Source of the DNA: Lactobacillus colini
Lineage (GTDB): Bacteria; Bacillota; Bacilli; Lactobacillales; Lactobacillaceae
Length of the DNA: 48,704 bases
Direction: 5' to 3'
Assembly: GCF_017874575.1 (NCBI RefSeq)
Contig: NZ_JAGGLU010000014.1
Span: forward strand, 1-48,704
Below are positions 41,459-48,704 of this stretch, piece by piece (within the stretch, counting starts at the first letter, position 1; every line of letters begins with the position of its first letter). The notes beneath the pieces were generated by a model. The model searched no databases, had not been told where the DNA came from, and saw only the letters and a program-made list of their open reading frames with translations. A program made the translations under genes and the position numbers.

Positions 41459-43390
41459 ATGAGTTTTGCTGTAACTTTGCCAGATGGCTCAAAGAAAGAA
41501 TTTAATGAACCAGTATCAGTTAAGGAATTGGCTTCATCAATTGCAACCTCTCTTGGAAAGGCTGCTGTTGGTGCCAAGATTAATGGTACTGTTAAGCCAT
41601 TAGACTATGTTGTAGATCAAGATGTAGAAGCAGCTATTATTACTGATAAGGATGAAGAAGGATTAGATATTTTACGTGCTACTGCTGCATTCTTATTTGA
41701 AGCAGTTGTTAAGCGCGAATATGATAATATCCGCTTAGGTCAACATGAAGCTAGTGAAGATGGTTTCTTTGTTGATACTGATAAAGAGAACCAAATTAAA
41801 GTTTCTGAATTGCCAAAGCTTGAAAAAGCTATGCAAAAAGCTATCAAGAATGGTGAAAAGATTGAATATACCACTATGGATAAGAGTGAACTTGAAGGTC
41901 TTTTCAAGGATGATCCATTTAAGCTTGACTTACTTAAAAATGAAGCTGACGAAGTTGCAGTTTATAAGTTAGGTGATTTTGTAGACTTTGGCTTTGAGGC
42001 ATTATTACCAAATACTGGCAAGATTAAGCAATTCAAATTATTGTCAGTTGCCGGTGCTTACTGGATGGGTAAGTCTTCTAACCCTATGCTTCAAAGAATC
42101 TTTGGTACTGCATTCTTTAAGGCAGCTGACTTAGAAGCAGATCTTAAGCGTCGTGAAGAAATTAAAGAGAGAGATCACAGAACTATCGGTAGAGATTTGG
42201 ACTTATTCTTTGTTGATCCTAAGGTTGGTGCAGGTCTTCCTTACTGGTTACCAAAGGGTGCAACTATCCGTCGTGTAATTGAACGTTACATTATTGACAA
42301 GGAAGTTGCAGATGGCTATAAGCACGTTTACACTCCAGTCTTAATGAACTTAGATGCTTACAAGACTTCAGGTCACTGGGCACACTATCGTGATGATATG
42401 TTCCCACCAATGGACATGGGTGATGGCGAAATGCTTGAATTACGTCCTATGAACTGTCCAAGTCATATCCAAATCTACAAGCATCACATTCGTTCATACC
42501 GTGACTTACCACTTCGTATTGCTGAATTAGGTATGATGCACAGATATGAAAAGTCAGGTGCCTTGTCAGGTCTTCAACGTGTACGTGAAATGACCTTAAA
42601 TGACGGTCACACATTCGTAGAGTTAGACCAAGTTCAAGAAGAATTTGCTAAGGTATTGAAGTTGATTATGGATGTCTACAAGGACTTCGATATTACTGAC
42701 TACTACTTCAGATTATCTTACCGTGATCCTAAGAATACTGATAAGTACTTTGCTAATGATGAAATGTGGGAAAGAAGTCAAAAGATGCTTAAGGCAGCTA
42801 TGGATGACTTAGGTCTTGACTACGTTGAAGCAGAAGGTGAAGCTGCATTCTATGGTCCTAAGCTTGATATTCAAACTAAGACTGCCTTGGGTAACGACGA
42901 AACCATGTCAACTATCCAATTAGACTTCATGCTTCCAGAAAGATTTGGCTTGACTTATGTAGGTAAAGATGGTGAAGAACACCGCCCAGTTATGATTCAC
43001 CGTGGTATTGTTGGTACTATGGAAAGATTCATTGCTTACTTAATTGAAATCTACAAGGGTGCCTTCCCAACTTGGCTTGCTCCAGTTCAAGCTGAAATTA
43101 TCCCGGTTAACCTTGACGCTCATAGCGAATATGCTAAGAAGGTTGAAGAAGAGCTTAATAAGCGTGGCTTTAGAGCTGAAGTGGACAACCGTAATGAGAA
43201 GTTAGGTTACAAGATTCGTGAATCTCAAACCCAAAAGGTACCATACACTCTAGTTCTGGGTGATGATGAAATGAATGCAGGTAATGTAAATGTTCGTCCT
43301 TATGGTACTGAAGATCAAATTACTATGAGTTTAGATGAATTTATTAATAAGATTGACGCAGATGTTAAGTCATACTCACGTGAAAAATAA
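41459..43390 (+). CDS. thrS: Threonine--tRNA ligase
   Basis: Class II synthetase charging tRNA-Thr, 643 aa. Domains in order are TGS (about 1-62; [14 protein letters not shown]), the editing/SAD domain (about 65-225), the catalytic core with motif 2 ([33 protein letters not shown]) and motif 3 ([17 protein letters not shown]), and the anticodon-binding domain (about 540-640). tggaggt precedes the ATG. Regulated by the T-box leader. Confidence 0.97.
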   Translation: MSFAVTLPDGSKKEFNEPVSVKELASSIATSLGKAAVGAKINGTVKPLDYVVDQDVEAAIITDKDEEGLDILRATAAFLFEAVVKREYDNIRLGQHEASEDGFFVDTDKENQIKVSELPKLEKAMQKAIKNGEKIEYTTMDKSELEGLFKDDPFKLDLLKNEADEVAVYKLGDFVDFGFEALLPNTGKIKQFKLLSVAGAYWMGKSSNPMLQRIFGTAFFKAADLEADLKRREEIKERDHRTIGRDLDLFFVDPKVGAGLPYWLPKGATIRRVIERYIIDKEVADGYKHVYTPVLMNLDAYKTSGHWAHYRDDMFPPMDMGDGEMLELRPMNCPSHIQIYKHHIRSYRDLPLRIAELGMMHRYEKSGALSGLQRVREMTLNDGHTFVELDQVQEEFAKVLKLIMDVYKDFDITDYYFRLSYRDPKNTDKYFANDEMWERSQKMLKAAMDDLGLDYVEAEGEAAFYGPKLDIQTKTALGNDETMSTIQLDFMLPERFGLTYVGKDGEEHRPVMIHRGIVGTMERFIAYLIEIYKGAFPTWLAPVQAEIIPVNLDAHSEYAKKVEEELNKRGFRAEVDNRNEKLGYKIRESQTQKVPYTLVLGDDEMNAGNVNVRPYGTEDQITMSLDEFINKIDADVKSYSREK

Positions 43391-43441
43391 TCAAATACTA
43401 TTGTAGAAAAAGTATTTAATTAAAAAACTAAATATTAAAAG

Positions 43442-43481
43442 AAAAAATCTACTAGAAAATTTAAAATCTAGTAGATTTTTT
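43442..43481 (+). terminator. Terminator after thrS
   Basis: gaaaaaatctactaga pairs with tctagtagattttttc, a perfect 16-bp stem with T-run. Confidence 0.93.
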
Positions 43482-43482
43482 C

Positions 43483-43710
43483 TATACATTTTAATCAAAT
43501 GTCGCTATAATTGAGTCACTATAAATAAAAAGAAAGGTGTACTATTTTGAGGAAAATCTATTGAATGATAACATAACAATTGAGAAAAGATTTATTAAAT
43601 AACACTACTAAAGCTGTTATTTTCACTTAATATAACTGACAAAACAAAGTATACATGTTACCATTATATTGTAAGCGATGACATGTTTTTTCATTGTGTG
43701 AGGTACAGAT
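43483..43710 (+). other. Leader region of the surface protein gene
   Basis: A 228-bp AT-rich gap. It holds aagaaaggtg followed by a six-codon TTG frame (43546-) that stops at once, and an imperfect dyad around the two acatgt copies (about 43652-43686) followed by T6, which could be a weak attenuator. I see no convincing consensus promoter. The start of the surface protein is supported by tgaggta at 43699-43705. Confidence 0.4.
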
Positions 43711-46700
43711 ATGAAGAATTGGATAAGTACAAATGAAAAGCAACGCTTTGCGCTGAAAAAGATATCAGGTAAAATGGTATCCGTTTTAGTGGGTACAACG
43801 TTGTTTGGATTTTATTTAGGAACCAAAAACAATATTCAAGTAGTTCACGCTGATACAATCACAGCTTCTTCAGATGTATCAGCTAGTTTAGAAACTGCAA
43901 AGACTAATACTGAGACGGCTTCAACAACTAAAAATACGCCAGCAGCAACTGATTCTACAGATAATACAGTTAAGGATGCGGCATCAATAACAGCTGCAAC
44001 CAATAATAATCAGTCAACAACAGCTTCAACAACTAATAATGATCAAGAAACTGCGAAGACTGCAACAACCGCTGATCAAACTGCAGATACTGAGAATAAG
44101 ACTGCATCTACAACTTCAACAGATAAAGAAGCTAAGCCAGTAGCATCGAATGCAACAGCAGCTACTAATGATAATTCTCAATCATTAACTCCTAGTGTAG
44201 ATCCAAATAAGACTGAGGAAGCAAGTAGTACTGCTGCAGTACCAACATCTGAAACAACTACTGTGTCCACATCTGACTTAAATACTACTAATAATCAAAA
44301 TGCTAAGAGTACTTTAGCTACTACACTTTTAGCAGCTACCAATACTACTGCAAGCACAACTAGTTCAGAGGAGGGATTACCTAAGTCTGATCAAGTTTTC
44401 ACCCTTGTAGAAGCTCCACTTTACAATGACATAGTATCAACAGAACAGACCAAGGGTAGAGAAAGTACCTGGTTATGGAAGGTTATAAACTCTGGTCCTT
44501 ATCATGAACAAGGATATAACGAAGTTAAAAGGATATTGCAGGATCCCAACTTGTATTACTTCGCTGCTTTTGGTGACTATAACAACTCTACTCACAGAGT
44601 TATCTTAGTAGCGCGCGATAAAAACAATTTGGATAATCCAACCATTACAGTCAACATTGTAGGCTTTGATGCAGGTATGAATACTGAGACGGTAAAAGTT
44701 GCCGCAAACACCACTAAAACCAATACTTACTATAATTCTGCAGATAAGGGTGATTACACTATTCAAAACTTTGGTAATGGTTCATACTCTATTACCTTAA
44801 ATACCTTTACTAATGGCTTTGGGTTATTACCAGTATTTGATAGTGGGCACTTGAATAATGACCTTGTTAATAAGACCGAAAGTCAATATAACGATATTGC
44901 TCGGAATGAATCAATTGGTATCTATGCTAGCTATATTCCTAAACCGCGTACCCAAATTATTCGCTATGTAGATCAAGCGACAGGCAAGGATATCGTTCAA
45001 CCGATTGACATTAGCGGCTATGGTTACCAACCATATAGAACAAGTGATGTCACTCCGCCAACTGTTGATGGCTATACTTACAAGGGGTCTTCAGGCTTTG
45101 CCACTGATGGATCTGAGCCTCAATATGAGGAGTTAGGTGTACCAACTGTCGGTTATGTGACTGAATTTAGCGTCGGCGAAGCCTTTGACTTCTCTGAGAC
45201 TAGCGACGTTATGGTCAGAAGCACTGTCATCGATAAAGATGGTACTATTCGTTCCGTTGTCTACTACAAGGGTAAGCCTTTAAATGAAACTGCTGGTACA
45301 AGTGGCGTAAAGATTCTTGGTACTAATGCCAATAACAATACCATGAACTTTACTATAAATGGTTTGCAATATACTTTCACTAACCCAGTAACTGCTACTG
45401 ACAACAGTACTGTATACTACTACGCTAAAACTGGTCATGAGCAAGAAAGTACTATGACTGTGCACTACATCGATGTTACTAAGAGTGGGCTTAATAGTAA
45501 CTTTATTCCAACTGATGGTACAGAAGTATCTAAACAAGTTTTAACTGGAAATATCGGTGAAGCTTACACCAATACTCTGGAAGCACCAAAAGGCTATAAG
45601 ATAGTAGCAAATGATGAAACTGCTAAAAGTGGTACCTACTCAATTGATGAGCACGATGCTTATGTATATGTCAAGCAAGAGTCTCCATTAAACGAGCAAT
45701 ATGATCCACAGCCAAATGAACTTACAGCAAATGTGGGAGATGAAGTGCCAGAAGCAAAAAGCCAAATTAAGAATACTGGCGATTTACCAGCAGATACTCA
45801 ATACGCATGGCAAACTCAGCCGGATCTTTCAAAGGCAGGCACAAGTACAGCAGTAGTTAGAGTAACATATGGAGATGGTACATATGATGATGTTAATATT
45901 CCAGTAACTGTAACTGTAAAGCAGACAGAAGCGGACAAGTACACGCCAAATGTTCCAACGACCAAGGTACCAGTAGACGACGTAAATAACTTAACAGACG
46001 AAGAAAAAGGTCAGGTTAAGACCAACGTAGAAAAGGCTAACCCGGACTTACCATCAGGAGCGACAGTGACTGTTGGTAACGATGGAACAGCAACAATTAC
46101 ATACGGCGACAAGTCAACTGATACGATTGACGGTAAGCAATTAGTCGAGGCAAAGCCAGACGCCGATAAGTACACGCCAAATGTTCCAACGACCAAGGTG
46201 CCAGTAAACGACGTAAATAACTTAACAGACGAAGAAAAGGGTCAGGTTAAGACCAACGTAGAAAAAGCTAACCCGGGCTTACCATCAGGAGCGACAGTGA
46301 CTGTTGGTAATGATGGAACAGCAACAATCACATATGGCGACAAGTCAACTGATACGATTGACGGTAAGCAGTTAGTTGAAGCAAAGCCAGACGCTGACAA
46401 GTACACACCAAATGTTCCAACTACTAAGGTACCAGTAAACGATGTAACAAACTTAACAGACGAAGAAAAGGGTCAGGTTAAGACTAACGTAGAAAAGGCT
46501 AACCCGGACTTACCATCAGGAGCGACAGTGACTGTTGGTAACGATGGAACAGCAACAATCACCTACAGCGATAAATCAACAGACACATTATCAGGTAGCG
46601 ACTTAGTTGAAGCTAAGAAAGATAATGAAAAGTACGAACTGAAGCCGGGCAAAGAAGTCAAAGTTGACGATACAAACAAGTTAACGGATCCAGAAAAGCA

Positions 46701-48704
46701 AGCTGTAGGCGACGCAATCAAAGAGGCTAACCCAGATGCTCCAATCAAGAATATTGCAGTCGACGATAAGGGTAAAGCAACTGTAACCTTCAACGATGAC
46801 AGTACAGGTGAAGTACAAGGCAATGTAGTAGCTAAGAAGGATAATGAAAAGTACGAACTGAAGCCGGGCAAAGAAGTCAAAGTTGACGATACAAACAAGT
46901 TAACGGATCCAGAAAAGCAAGCTGTAGGCGACGCAATCAAAGAGGCTAACCCAGATGCTCCAATCAAGAATATTGCAGTCGACGATAAGGGTAAAGCAAC
47001 TGTAACCTTCAACGATGACAGTACAGGCGAAGTACAAGGCAACATAGTAGCTAAGAAAGATAATGACAAGTACGAACTGAAGCCGGGCAAAGAAGTCAAA
47101 GTTGATGATACAAACAAGTTAACGGATCCGGAAAAGCAAGCTGTAGGAGACGCAATTAAGGAAGCCAATCCAGATGCCCCAATCAAGAATATAGAAGTAG
47201 ATGATAAGGGTAAAGCAACTGTAACCTTCAATGATGACAGTACAGGTGAAGTACAAGGTAACGTAGTAGCTAAGAAAGATAATGAAAAGTACACACCAAA
47301 TGTTCCGACTACCAAGGTACCAGTAAACGATGTAACAAAGTTAACAGACGAAGAAAAGGGTCAAGTTAAGACCAACGTTGAGAAGGCTAACCCTGACTTA
47401 CCAAAAGATGCGCAAGTAATGATTGGCGATGATGGTACAGCTACCATTACTTACGGCGACGAATCAACTGACACGATTGCCGGTAACCAATTGGTTGAAG
47501 GTAAGAAAGATGCCGATAAGTATGATTTGAAGCCGGGCAAAGAAGTCAAAGTTGATGATACAAACAAGTTAACGGATCCGGAAAAGCAAGCTGTAGGAGA
47601 CGCAATCAAAGAAGCTAACCCGGATGCTCCAATCAAGAATATTGCAGTTGACGATAAAGGCAAAGCAACTGTAACCTTCAATGATGACAGTACAGGTGAA
47701 GTACAAGGCAACATAGTAGCCAAGAAAGATAATGAGAAGTACGACCTGAAGCCAGGCAACGAAGTTAAAGTAAATGATCCAAGTCATTTAACAGACGAAG
47801 AAAAGCAAGCTGTAGGAGACGCAATCAAAGAAGCTAACCCAGATGCTCCAATCAAGAATATTGCAGTCGACGATAAGGGTAAGGCAACTGTAACCTTTAA
47901 TGACGATAGTACAGGCGAAGTACAAGGCAACATAGTAGCTAAGAAAGATAATGACAAGTACGAACTGAAGCCGGGCAAAGAAGTCAAAGTTGATGATACA
48001 AACAAGTTAACGGATCCGGAAAAGCAAGCTGTAGGAGACGCAATTAAGGAAGCCAATCCAGATGCCCCAATCAAGAATATTGCAGTTGACGATAAAGGCA
48101 AAGCAACTGTAACCTTCAACGATGACAGTACCAAAGATGTTCAAGGAAACATAGTAGGCAAATCCGATGCTGACAAGTACACACCAAATGTTCCAACGAC
48201 CAAGGTACCAGTAAACGATGTAAACAACTTAACCGAAGAAGAAAAAGGTCAAGTTAAGACCAACGTTGAAAAAGCAAATCCAAACTTACCATCAGGTGCA
48301 GAAGTAACGATTGGCAATGATGGTACTGCAACAATCACTTACAGCGACAAGTCAACAGACACAATTGCCGGTAACCAATTAGTTGAGGCAAAGCCAGAAT
48401 CTGAGAAGTACACACCAAACGTTCCAGCAACCAAGGTCCCAGTAAACGACGTAAACAACTTAACTGAGGAAGAAAAGGGTCAAGTTAAGACCAACGTTGA
48501 AAAGGCTAACCCAGATTTACCAAAAGATGCGGAAGTAACGATTGGTAACGATGGTACAGCTACAATTACATACGATGACAAATCAACTGACACAATTTCA
48601 GGCAGTGAGTTGGTAACTAAGAAGCCAGATACTTCTACAGAGCAAGAAGTAAAATTGCCAGACAGCAAGGTAGAAGTCGTCGATCCAAACCACTTAACTG
48701 ATGA
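43711..48704 (+). CDS. Giant repetitive YSIRK-type cell-surface adhesin, 5' part (runs off the window)
   Basis: Open without interruption for 1,664 codons to the right edge, so the C-terminus and any LPxTG anchor are not seen. Residues 1-47 form a YSIRK-like export signal (QRFALKKISGKMVSVLVGTT), cleaved near HADT. A Ser/Thr/Ala-rich stalk covers about 48-225. A non-repetitive N-terminal globular region follows (about 230-410), then MucBP-like units (TQIIRYVDQATGKDI near 415; MTVHYIDVTKSG near 583), one Rib-like domain (about 665-735), and from 741 on twelve repeats of two types. Likely role: adhesion to host mucus or matrix. Antisense open frames here are repeat shadows. Confidence 0.9.
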   Translation, partial: MKNWISTNEKQRFALKKISGKMVSVLVGTTLFGFYLGTKNNIQVVHADTITASSDVSASLETAKTNTETASTTKNTPAATDSTDNTVKDAASITAATNNNQSTTASTTNNDQETAKTATTADQTADTENKTASTTSTDKEAKPVASNATAATNDNSQSLTPSVDPNKTEEASSTAAVPTSETTTVSTSDLNTTNNQNAKSTLATTLLAATNTTASTTSSEEGLPKSDQVFTLVEAPLYNDIVSTEQTKGRESTWLWKVINSGPYHEQGYNEVKRILQDPNLYYFAAFGDYNNSTHRVILVARDKNNLDNPTITVNIVGFDAGMNTETVKVAANTTKTNTYYNSADKGDYTIQNFGNGSYSITLNTFTNGFGLLPVFDSGHLNNDLVNKTESQYNDIARNESIGIYASYIPKPRTQIIRYVDQATGKDIVQPIDISGYGYQPYRTSDVTPPTVDGYTYKGSSGFATDGSEPQYEELGVPTVGYVTEFSVGEAFDFSETSDVMVRSTVIDKDGTIRSVVYYKGKPLNETAGTSGVKILGTNANNNTMNFTINGLQYTFTNPVTATDNSTVYYYAKTGHEQESTMTVHYIDVTKSGLNSNFIPTDGTEVSKQVLTGNIGEAYTNTLEAPKGYKIVANDETAKSGTYSIDEHDAYVYVKQESPLNEQYDPQPNELTANVGDEVPEAKSQIKNTGDLPADTQYAWQTQPDLSKAGTSTAVVRVTYGDGTYDDVNIPVTVTVKQTEADKYTPNVPTTKVPVDDVNNLTDEEKGQVKTNVEKANPDLPSGATVTVGNDGTATITYGDKSTDTIDGKQLVEAKPDADKYTPNVPTTKVPVNDVNNLTDEEKGQVKTNVEKANPGLPSGATVTVGNDGTATITYGDKSTDTIDGKQLVEAKPDADKYTPNVPTTKVPVNDVTNLTDEEKGQVKTNVEKANPDLPSGATVTVGNDGTATITYSDKSTDTLSGSDLVEAKKDNEKYELKPGKEVKVDDTNKLTDPEKQAVGDAIKEANPDAPIKNIAVDDKGKATVTFNDDSTGEVQGNVVAKKDNEKYELKPGKEVKVDDTNKLTDPEKQAVGDAIKEANPDAPIKNIAVDDKGKATVTFNDDSTGEVQGNIVAKKDNDKYELKPGKEVKVDDTNKLTDPEKQAVGDAIKEANPDAPIKNIEVDDKGKATVTFNDDSTGEVQGNVVAKKDNEKYTPNVPTTKVPVNDVTKLTDEEKGQVKTNVEKANPDLPKDAQVMIGDDGTATITYGDESTDTIAGNQLVEGKKDADKYDLKPGKEVKVDDTNKLTDPEKQAVGDAIKEANPDAPIKNIAVDDKGKATVTFNDDSTGEVQGNIVAKKDNEKYDLKPGNEVKVNDPSHLTDEEKQAVGDAIKEANPDAPIKNIAVDDKGKATVTFNDDSTGEVQGNIVAKKDNDKYELKPGKEVKVDDTNKLTDPEKQAVGDAIKEANPDAPIKNIAVDDKGKATVTFNDDSTKDVQGNIVGKSDADKYTPNVPTTKVPVNDVNNLTEEEKGQVKTNVEKANPNLPSGAEVTIGNDGTATITYSDKSTDTIAGNQLVEAKPESEKYTPNVPATKVPVNDVNNLTEEEKGQVKTNVEKANPDLPKDAEVTIGNDGTATITYDDKSTDTISGSELVTKKPDTSTEQEVKLPDSKVEVVDPNHLTD
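45931..48636 (+). repeat. Twelve in-frame tandem units of two types (A 231 bp, B 219 bp)
   Basis: Counting from the Lys-Tyr codons, units start near 45931, 46162, 46393, 46624, 46843, 47062, 47281, 47512, 47731, 47950, 48169 and 48400. Type A (77 aa, KYTPNVPTTKVPV, then LTDEEKGQVKTNVEKANP) occupies units 1-3, 7, 11, 12. Type B (73 aa, KYELKPGKEVKVDDTNKL, then DPEKQAVGDAIKEANPDAP) occupies units 4-6 and 8-10. B units are nearly identical at nucleotide level, pointing to recent duplication or conversion. A third type starts at about 48637. They look like Rib/alpha-type Ig-like stalk repeats. Confidence 0.88.

Noticed and set aside
46563..48134. Long antisense open frames of up to 250 codons rich in Ser, Leu and Thr
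   Set aside because: They lie opposite the adhesin repeats, repeat with the same period, and have no ribosome sites. They are shadows of the repetitive plus-strand gene.
45931..48636. Regularly spaced repeats that might suggest a CRISPR array
   Set aside because: Units are 219-231 bp, in phase with an open reading frame and without unique spacers. They are protein-coding tandem repeats.
1..48704. tRNA or rRNA genes, prophage modules, CRISPR-Cas or known restriction-modification genes
   Set aside because: I read for conserved tRNA arms, rRNA segments and hallmark proteins and saw none. The mobile signals are limited to the debris near 19-20 kb and the left edge.

Overview
This 48.7 kb, AT-rich window is a chromosomal segment of a low-GC Firmicute, almost certainly a Lactobacillus of the delbrueckii/acidophilus group. 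The evidence is the gene order (ecsAB-trmB, ytpP-ytpR-murC, polA-mutM-coaE-nrdR-dnaB-dnaI-thrS), the S-layer-type (SLAP-like) secreted proteins, T-box/M-box/THI-box control, cre boxes and a YSIRK-type surface protein. Species cannot be assigned from sequence reading alone.

Layout. 1-5.3 kb: the 3' part of a broken VOC (glyoxalase-fold) gene, the secretion foldase prsA, two small YtxH-like membrane proteins and hit on the minus strand, divergent from ecsA-ecsB-trmB. 5.3-7.7 kb: a TPP riboswitch with a terminator ahead of the thiamine salvage operon thiM-thiE-thiD. 7.8-11.6 kb: ytpP, ytpR, murC, a lone Rpn-type PD-(D/E)XK nuclease and a small membrane protein. 11.6-14.9 kb, minus strand: Fe-S L-serine dehydratase (sdaAB-sdaAA) with a MIP18/SufT-like Fe-S factor, then acetate kinase with a cre-like site. 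Serine to pyruvate and acetyl-phosphate to acetate form a coherent ATP-yielding block. 15.1-19.0 kb: a secreted NlpC/P60 hydrolase and a LysR regulator divergent from a soluble FMN/FAD fumarate-reductase-like flavoprotein whose promoter carries a perfect cre box.

19.0-20.0 kb is a debris zone: an inverted-repeat-bounded 316-bp segment, a small membrane protein, a gene fragment and a 37-bp repeat shared with the left edge of the window. It leads into an unusual operon of two divergent sirtuin-like proteins plus a TetR regulator (20.0-22.8 kb). Next comes a two-gene operon of a PTS EIIC-like membrane protein lacking the expected phosphotransfer His and Glu, overlapping a membrane-anchored DUF915-type alpha/beta hydrolase (22.9-25.1 kb). 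25.1-32.6 kb: a flavin-binding PNPOx-like protein, an M-box Mg2+ riboswitch controlling an MgtA P-type ATPase, a 45-aa membrane peptide, a secreted SLAP-like protein, an alpha/beta hydrolase divergent from a LysR regulator, a NUDIX hydrolase and a membrane protein. 32.7-43.4 kb: an APC permease and the conserved DNA replication/repair block polA-mutM-coaE-nrdR-dnaB-dnaI, then T-box-controlled thrS. 43.7 kb to the right edge: the first 1,664 codons of a giant repetitive surface adhesin that runs off the window.

The parts I consider least ordinary are the tandem sirtuin/TetR operon, the catalytically altered EIIC plus hydrolase operon, the debris zone beside them, and the two-type repeat pattern of the adhesin.
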